A DNA stretch of 64,000 nt, taken from contig CBFIII010000009.1 of the NCBI GenBank assembly GCA_965662645.1, positions 1 to 64,000 on the forward strand, given 5' to 3'. Positions within the stretch are counted from its first letter, which is position 1; every line of letters begins with the position of its first letter. The notes under the pieces are model-generated. The model was given only the letters and a program-made list of their open reading frames with translations. It ran no database searches and was not told the origin of the DNA. A program made the position numbers and the translations under genes. The DNA comes from UBA5342 sp965662645 (lineage in GTDB: Bacteria > Bacteroidota > Bacteroidia > Bacteroidales > UBA5342). This document shows, piece by piece, positions 58,375 through 64,000 of this stretch.

Positions 58375-59901
58375 ATGAAGACATTTTTTTATTTCATATT
58401 ATTTTCTTTCTTATTTCAAGCCTGCAGATCCGAACAAGAGATCGACCTTTCGGGCCAATGGAGCTACACCCTAGCACCTAACAATGATGCAAACACAACA
58501 AACTACCTAGCGTATAATTTTACTAAAAGCATCCAATTCCCAAGCCTAGAAGCCTACCCTATCATTAAGAACAAAACATATTCAAAACTTCAAGCAAACG
58601 AGTTTTGGACCACAAAAGATACGCTCTATGACATAAGCATAGAACCTATTTTCACGTATAGTGATAGCCACCAAGAAAACAAATCAGAAATTAACGACCA
58701 TGAGGGCAACATCTGGTATCAAAAGAAATTTGAACTACCCACATCATGGAAAGAAAAACATGTAACACTGACCTTAGAACGCTGTCTATATGAGACAGAA
58801 GCCTGGCTAAATAGTAACTATCTAGGGGCGCAAAACAGCAAAGCCACTGCTCACCATTACGATCTTAGTAACGCGCTGCAAACAGAAAACAACACCATTA
58901 CTATAAAAGTAAAAAAGCACACGCCAAGCATAGCATATACGCCAGCACTAAAAATCAAAAAAGAAGATATACGCGGCGAAATTGCCCTAAAGGCAAAACC
59001 ATATATCTACATCAATACCATTGCTTTATTACCCAACATTAAGGATAAGACAGTATTTGCAAATATTAAGATAAAAGATGGAAGCAATGCACTTAATAGC
59101 CATATCACCTTACACCTTAGCGCTAAAAACTTACAGACAGGACAGCAACTTCCCTCTATGACACGAGAGGTGGACTTTCAACGGCAAGCGAGCATAAATC
59201 TCACTTACCCAATGGGGGACAAAGCTCAACTATGGGATGAGTTTAGCCCTAACAGGTATGCTATGAAAGTACACATCACAAACGAAGATGGCAGCGATAG
59301 TAAAGTGGAAAACTTTGGTCTAATAGAAACAAAAGTAATTGACAACACACTATTTATCAACGGAAAAAAAAGCGAACTAAAAGGAACATTAGATTATGCT
59401 TTACTACCTTACACCGACTATCCCCCTATTCATACCAAAGATTGGGTGACCATATTCGAAACACTAAAAGCTCAAGGATTAAATTATGTTTGTTTTCATT
59501 CGGCTTGCCCGCCAGCAGCTGCTTTTGATGCTGCCGATCAAATAGGTATCTACTTACAACTCGAAACCTATAATCCTAAGAACAACACAAATCTTGCCTC
59601 TATTGAGCAATGGCTTTTTAATGAAACTGAAAATATTATACAAAATTTCAGCAATCATCCATCATTTGTAATTATGACACATAATTATAGATCCAATGAT
59701 AAGTACTATAACTATCTGGAAAAACATATTAACAATTGGAAAACCTATAACAATCGGCTACTCTATATGCCTCATACTATAATGCTTAATATTAACAATG
59801 TGACATTATTCATTCCATCCAAAGAGAATTCTCATTCTTGGACAAAGAATAACACTCATAATGAAAATATTAAGAAACCACTTTACTCTACAATGAAGTA
59901 A
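58375..59901 (+). CDS. Truncated GH2-like lipoprotein, probably inactive
   Basis: The ATG at 58375 starts a lipoprotein signal peptide (lipobox LFQAC, Cys17); an ATG at 58351 would only add residues before it. The protein (508 residues) begins with a GH2 sugar-binding domain (IDLSGQWSY, WYQKKFELP, EAWLNSNYLG) and Ig-like domain, then the start of the TIM barrel (LFINGKKSELKGTLDY, LKAQGLNYVCFHS, LGIYLQLE-like GIYLQLE). Where active GH2 enzymes have NHPSF..W.xGNE, this reads NHPSFVIMTHNYRS, so the acid/base Glu is missing, and the chain ends soon afterwards without the nucleophile region. GH2 enzymes are usually 800-1000 residues. It could be a degraded gene or a non-catalytic binding protein. 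No continuing frame follows 59901. Confidence 0.7.
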   Translation: MKTFFYFILFSFLFQACRSEQEIDLSGQWSYTLAPNNDANTTNYLAYNFTKSIQFPSLEAYPIIKNKTYSKLQANEFWTTKDTLYDISIEPIFTYSDSHQENKSEINDHEGNIWYQKKFELPTSWKEKHVTLTLERCLYETEAWLNSNYLGAQNSKATAHHYDLSNALQTENNTITIKVKKHTPSIAYTPALKIKKEDIRGEIALKAKPYIYINTIALLPNIKDKTVFANIKIKDGSNALNSHITLHLSAKNLQTGQQLPSMTREVDFQRQASINLTYPMGDKAQLWDEFSPNRYAMKVHITNEDGSDSKVENFGLIETKVIDNTLFINGKKSELKGTLDYALLPYTDYPPIHTKDWVTIFETLKAQGLNYVCFHSACPPAAAFDAADQIGIYLQLETYNPKNNTNLASIEQWLFNETENIIQNFSNHPSFVIMTHNYRSNDKYYNYLEKHINNWKTYNNRLLYMPHTIMLNINNVTLFIPSKENSHSWTKNNTHNENIKKPLYSTMK

Positions 59902-59977
59902 CTTTCGCATTTTAGCAGCCCCTACACCAGTCTAACGATTAAATTCTTACAACGACACACGACAAACTCTGTTCACT

Positions 59978-61357
59978 ATGAAAAAACTGTTTAGCCTAGT
60001 ACTTGCTTTTGTATTGCTATCGTGCCAAGAAAACACATCACAACAACCTAACATCATCGTTATGTTAGTCGATGATGCTGGTTATGCTGATTTTGGTTTT
60101 GCAGGTTGCAAGGATCTCAAAACACCCCATATTGACCAATTGGCTAATGACGGTGTTATCTTTACCGACGCACACGTTACAGCTAGTGTATGTGGCCCTT
60201 CTAGAGCCGGACTTATCACCGGTCGCTATCAGCAGCGCTTTGGATTTGAATGTAATCCAAACATAGACGGCGCTATAAGTTTAGATGAAAAAACCATTGC
60301 CGATGCAATGAAAGCAGCTGGCTATACAACTGCTGCCTTTGGCAAATGGCACCTCGGCGCTACCGAAGGCTATATCCCCAATGATAGAGGTTTTGACTAT
60401 TTCTATGGTTTCTTATCGGGCAGTAGAAACTATTTTTGGAACAAAAAACAAGACGCTACACTCACGCATCAATCCCTAAGAGAAAATAACACACAAGTAA
60501 GCTTTGAAGGCTACTTAACGGATGATTTAAGTCTTAAAACCGTTGACTTTATAGAGCGTAACAAAGAAAAGCCCTTCTTCATCTACTGGTCGCCCAACGC
60601 CGTACACACACCTATGCAAGCGACTAAAGAAGATTTAGCATTATTCGAAGGCCATCCTCGCCAAACATTAGCCGCCATGACTTGGGCCCTCGATAGAGCC
60701 GTAGGTAGAATATGTCAAAAGCTTAAAGAGGAAGGTATCTATGATAACACCCTAATCTTCTTCCTTAGCGACAATGGAGGTTCTCACCTCAATCAATCTT
60801 CCAATTATCCACTGAAGGGATACAAAGGAAATAAATACGAAGGAGGCATTCGTGTACCGTTTATTGTCAGCTATCCTAAAGCATTCGGGCATCACACCTT
60901 TGATGGTTTAACATCCTCACTTGACATCTTTGCAAGTTGTATGGATGTAGGCAATAACACCAACCATGAGAACTTCCCGTGCGATGGTGTCAGCCTATTG
61001 CCATTCCTTACGAAAGAAAAAAAAGGAAATCCTCATCAGGAACTCTACTGGAGAAAAGACGCTAAGGCTGCTGCTAGGATAGGAGATCTCAAGCTTATAA
61101 GAGTAGAAAACCTAGGCTATCGACTCTATAACCTTAAAGAAAACCTGGGCGAAGACATTGATTTACAAACACAACAACAGGCTGAATTTATTAAGCTCAA
61201 AGACGCATTAGAAAGTTGGGAAACCCAAATGATAGCACCTCTCTGGACAGAAGGGGCTGTATGGGATACTATCACCTATATGATTCACGAAGATTATTTT
61301 AACAATCGAGAACCTCACATAAAAGACCCTTGGTCACTAAAAAAAGAAAAAAAGTAA
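59978..61357 (+). CDS. Formylglycine-dependent sulfatase lipoprotein (S1 family)
   Basis: A 459-residue lipoprotein sulfatase (lipobox VLLSC, Cys16). NIIVMLVDDAGYADFGFAG is the metal site and VCGPSRAGLITGRY carries formylglycine Cys72 in CxPxR with Gly after Cys, an accepted variant. FGKWHLGA, WSPNAVHTPM and FLSDNGG complete the active site. It is the shortest sulfatase here, lies 76 bases after the GH2-like gene and about 150 before the next sulfatase. Exact subfamily not assigned. Confidence 0.93.
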   Translation: MKKLFSLVLAFVLLSCQENTSQQPNIIVMLVDDAGYADFGFAGCKDLKTPHIDQLANDGVIFTDAHVTASVCGPSRAGLITGRYQQRFGFECNPNIDGAISLDEKTIADAMKAAGYTTAAFGKWHLGATEGYIPNDRGFDYFYGFLSGSRNYFWNKKQDATLTHQSLRENNTQVSFEGYLTDDLSLKTVDFIERNKEKPFFIYWSPNAVHTPMQATKEDLALFEGHPRQTLAAMTWALDRAVGRICQKLKEEGIYDNTLIFFLSDNGGSHLNQSSNYPLKGYKGNKYEGGIRVPFIVSYPKAFGHHTFDGLTSSLDIFASCMDVGNNTNHENFPCDGVSLLPFLTKEKKGNPHQELYWRKDAKAAARIGDLKLIRVENLGYRLYNLKENLGEDIDLQTQQQAEFIKLKDALESWETQMIAPLWTEGAVWDTITYMIHEDYFNNREPHIKDPWSLKKEKK

Positions 61358-61507
61358 TGATTACCATTTACAAACTTCTTAAAAAGTAACTCGTCATTTC
61401 TAAAGACTATAAATTAAGAATCAATAAAGTAAGACTATTGCTAAATTTATAGTCCTTTTACCTAAACACAAAAACGATTAATTTTACAACTAATAATCTA
61501 TTACAAA

Positions 61508-63010
61508 ATGAAAAGAACCAATCAAATATTATCTCTAATTGTTGCTACCCTATGCCTCTACAGCTGCGAGCACACTACTGCACAAACAAGCACACCTAAC
61601 GTACTTATGATATACACCGATGATATTGGCTATGGAGATATTGGTTGCTACGGTGCTCAGCTAATACAAACACCTAACATAGATCAGTTGGCACAAGAAG
61701 GATTACGCTTTACTGATGCACATTGTGCGGCTTCTACCTGTAGTCCATCACGCTACGCCCTCATCACCGGAGAAATGGGATTCCGTAAAAATGTAGGCAT
61801 CCAACCTGTTAATGCAGCCGCAACGATTGATAGCTCACAATATACATTAGGTCACCTATTCCAAGAGGCTGGCTACACGACTGGCATTATTGGCAAATGG
61901 CACTTAGGCTTAGGTGATGGTAATGCTAACTGGAATAAAGCAATAAAACCATGTCCTCTTGATATGGGATTTGACTATAACTTTATTCTTCCATCGTCAA
62001 ATGATCGTTCTCCATTTGTATATCTAGAAAACCGACACGTATATAACTACGATCCCAATGATCCAATCACAGTATCGATGCAGCCAATACCAGACTCTAT
62101 ACCTGGCACAAAGTACCCTGATGCCATTAATAACCCAGAGTCCGTAACTGTATATACGGGCGATCGTGACCACCAAAATACGGTCATCAATGGGGTGGCA
62201 CGCATTGGCTATATGAAAGGCGGAGAAAAAGCACTTTGGAATGATAATAATATCGCTTTTGACTTACGCGAAAAAGCGTTTTCTTTCTTTACAAAAAACA
62301 AAGACAAGCCCTTCTTATTACTTCTCACCACCAACGATATACACGCACCACGCCTGCCTCATCCACAGTTTAGAGGAAGCACCAGCTTGGGCTATCGCGG
62401 AGACAACATTGCACAGCTCGATTGGTTTGTAGGAGAAATTACGCAAAAACTCAAAGACCTAGATTTAGATCAAAACACTATTATTATTTTCTCAAGTGAT
62501 AATGGCCCTGTACTAGTGGATGGTGGTTACCTTGATGGCTCTAAAAACAGCAAAGGGCATAAAGCTTCTGGCATCTATCGTGGGGGGAAATATTCTATTT
62601 ACGAAGGCGGAAATCGTATTCCTTTTATTGTTAAGTGGCCCGGAAAAATTAAACCAGGTACTAGCAATGCTCTTTTTACGCAAACTGATATGTTAGCCTC
62701 TTTTTCAGAATATTTTAATATTAACATGCCTGCAAATGCAGGTCCTGATAGCCGCAACTATTGGAACACCTTAATCGGGAAAGACACACTAGGGGCAGAT
62801 ATGATTCTAGAACAAGTAAATACAGACGCCGCTATTGCAATACGTGAGGGAAATCTAAAGTACGTTTACTACCGCAACAGAATGGATGAAATGTACAATC
62901 TATCAATAGATCCTAGTGAAAAAAACAACATTATCAGTCAGTATCCAGAACAAGCTAAAGACCTTGAAGAAAAGGTTAAACAATTAATTGTAAAACATAT
63001 TAACGATTAA
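61508..63010 (+). CDS. Formylglycine-dependent sulfatase lipoprotein (S1 family)
   Basis: A 500-residue lipoprotein sulfatase (lipobox LCLYSC, Cys20). NVLMIYTDDIGYGDIGCYGA gives the metal site; STCSPSRYALITG carries formylglycine Cys78; IIGKWHLGLGDGNANWNK, TTNDIHAPRLPH and FSSDNGPV follow. The GNANWN and DIHAPR segments resemble the subgroup annotated as exo-acting arylsulfatase A-like enzymes; this is by eye. A strong terminator follows, so the unit ends here before the GH2 gene. Confidence 0.93.
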   Translation: MKRTNQILSLIVATLCLYSCEHTTAQTSTPNVLMIYTDDIGYGDIGCYGAQLIQTPNIDQLAQEGLRFTDAHCAASTCSPSRYALITGEMGFRKNVGIQPVNAAATIDSSQYTLGHLFQEAGYTTGIIGKWHLGLGDGNANWNKAIKPCPLDMGFDYNFILPSSNDRSPFVYLENRHVYNYDPNDPITVSMQPIPDSIPGTKYPDAINNPESVTVYTGDRDHQNTVINGVARIGYMKGGEKALWNDNNIAFDLREKAFSFFTKNKDKPFLLLLTTNDIHAPRLPHPQFRGSTSLGYRGDNIAQLDWFVGEITQKLKDLDLDQNTIIIFSSDNGPVLVDGGYLDGSKNSKGHKASGIYRGGKYSIYEGGNRIPFIVKWPGKIKPGTSNALFTQTDMLASFSEYFNINMPANAGPDSRNYWNTLIGKDTLGADMILEQVNTDAAIAIREGNLKYVYYRNRMDEMYNLSIDPSEKNNIISQYPEQAKDLEEKVKQLIVKHIND

Positions 63011-63026
63011 TAAAGCTGAATAAAAG

Positions 63027-63063
63027 AAAAGCGCTACACATCATATGTGTTAGCGCTTTTTTT
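63027..63063 (+). terminator. Intrinsic terminator after the last sulfatase
   Basis: AAAAGCGCTACACA pairs with TGTGTTAGCGCTTTT with one bulged base, followed by a run of T, 17 bases after the stop. Confidence 0.88.
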
Positions 63064-63092
63064 ATGCCATAAAATAAGAAACTTGAGACGTA

Positions 63093-63158
63093 ATACCGTT
63101 TGTGAATTAAAATAAGCTCTAATGCGCTACACTTTTACAGCATAATTAATTTGTATCG
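63093..63158. repeat. Palindromic interspersed repeat, copy 3
   Basis: A 66-base imperfect palindrome (ATACCGTTTGTGAATTAAAA at one end, TTAATTTGTATCG at the other, GCGCTAC near the tip). Its sequence is nearly the reverse complement of the repeat at 24711-24781, so the same element occurs in opposite orientation 38 kb away. Confidence 0.65.
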
Positions 63159-63277
63159 AAGAAAAAGCTATTTTAAAGCATAATTCATAGGACGAAGAAC
63201 GATCTCTTATATATATAGACAAAAAAATCATACTCCACCTCTTTCAAATCTGGCATCTTTACAAAAAAAACAATTAT

Positions 63278-64000
63278 ATGAAACTACAATCATTAATAGC
63301 AATTGCTATGATTCTCTTGTTAACGTCATTCAAAACCTATTCGACTTATGACGACAGTCCCCCAATTGTAAAAGAAGTAGAAGACTGGGAAAATCCTTTA
63401 GTTTGTGAAATTAACCGTGAAGCTCCAAGGGCATATTACATCCCCTTTGCTTCTGAAGAAGAAGTAGATCGTAACAACATATGGGCATCATCCTACATTA
63501 AATCCCTTAATGGTGAATGGCAATTTCATATGTCAATAAACCCATCTGAACGCCCTTATTATTTTTTCAAAGATGACTATGACACGCGTAAGTGGGATAA
63601 AATAAAAGTACCATCCAACTGGGAGTGTTTAGGTTATGACAAGCCTGTATATGTAAGCGCAGGATTTTACCATGCTGCTACACCACCCACAATACAAGAT
63701 CATTACAATCCTGTGGGATCTTACAAGCGTACTTTTAAAGTGCCCTCAGACTGGGACAATAAAGATGTCTTTCTGCATTTTGGAGCAGCAGCCTCCGCGG
63801 TATATGTATGGGTGAACGAACAAAAGGTAGGCTACTTCGAAGATTCAAAAACACCCTCAGAATTTAATATCACCAATTACCTAAAAAAAGGTAAAAACAC
63901 ATTAGCAGTAGAGGTGTTTAAATGGAGTGATGCAACCTACCTAGAAGATCAAGATTTTTGGCGATTGGCTGGTATCACACGTGATGTCTTTCTAATGGCA
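63278..64000 (+). CDS. GH2 glycosidase, beta-galactosidase-like (5' part, cut by window end)
   Basis: An open frame of 241 codons from the ATG at 63278 runs off the window. It starts with a signal peptide (MKLQSLIAIAMILLL) and then the N-terminal GH2 sequence typical of large beta-galactosidases: DWENPLVCEINREAPRAYYIPFA, SLNGEWQFHMS, IKVPSNWECLGYDKPVYV, GSYKRTFKVPSDW, VYVWVNEQKVGYFEDSKTPSEFNIT and LEDQDFWRLAGITRDVFL. The INREAPRA and PFA.E phrases are those of LacZ-type proteins. The catalytic TIM barrel lies beyond the edge. It follows a terminator and an intergenic repeat, so it probably starts a new unit. Confidence 0.88.
   Translation, partial: MKLQSLIAIAMILLLTSFKTYSTYDDSPPIVKEVEDWENPLVCEINREAPRAYYIPFASEEEVDRNNIWASSYIKSLNGEWQFHMSINPSERPYYFFKDDYDTRKWDKIKVPSNWECLGYDKPVYVSAGFYHAATPPTIQDHYNPVGSYKRTFKVPSDWDNKDVFLHFGAAASAVYVWVNEQKVGYFEDSKTPSEFNITNYLKKGKNTLAVEVFKWSDATYLEDQDFWRLAGITRDVFLMA

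Overview
The window is one long stretch of carbohydrate-utilisation DNA from an AT-rich member of the Bacteroidota. Four SusC/SusD pairs, a hybrid two-component sensor/regulator, lipobox lipoproteins and several proteins ending in a type IX secretion (T9SS) sorting domain all point to this phylum. Six sulfatases suggest a marine or brackish algal or seagrass polysaccharide degrader. No genus can be named from the sequence alone. No rRNA, tRNA, CRISPR array, phage or transposase gene was recognised.

Region 1 (409-24213, + strand) is a polysaccharide utilisation locus. It holds SusC1-SusD1-SusC2-SusD2, a surface lipoprotein, a GH99-like hydrolase, a GH78-type alpha-L-rhamnosidase, a sulfatase, a gingipain-like C25 protease with a LamG domain, a small secreted protein, the remnant of a deleted T9SS cargo gene, and a multidomain GH105 hydrolase. 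Region 2 (25376-34349, - strand) reads GH105, hybrid two-component regulator (HTCS), sulfatase, sulfatase. Region 3 (35510-47841, + strand) holds a secreted GH30 enzyme and a second SusC3-SusD3-SusC4-SusD4 quartet. Region 4 (49157-55850, - strand) holds a secreted modular protein, an SGNH hydrolase, a GH16 enzyme and a T9SS sulfatase. Region 5 (56930-64000, + strand) holds a paralogue of the modular protein broken by an in-frame amber codon, a truncated GH2-like lipoprotein, two lipoprotein sulfatases and the start of a GH2 enzyme that runs off the window.

The most striking signal is regulatory. Four promoter regions (SusC1, the small secreted protein at 20545, the sulfatase pair at 28893, and GH105-HTCS at 34349) share an imperfect direct repeat of TGTCCGAAATTG with a 20-21 bp period. 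In all four it lies on the strand opposite to transcription and exactly 21 bp upstream of a CATATTTGT-like -7 element. This looks like the operator of the HTCS encoded here. It would join regions 1 and 2 into one regulon that includes the regulator itself. No convincing copy precedes the second SusCD quartet.

Functionally, extracellular endo-enzymes (GH16, GH30) and a protease would open a sulfated, branched polymer. SusCD pairs import the fragments; sulfatases, GH78, GH105 and GH2 trim sulfate, rhamnose, unsaturated uronic acid and galactose-type sugars. Two GH105 genes imply a polysaccharide lyase, but none is recognisable here. A sulfated arabinogalactan-protein-like or ulvan-like substrate fits; this is inference. 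Intergenic DNA also carries palindromic dispersed repeats and a pair of inverted repeats around region 4.
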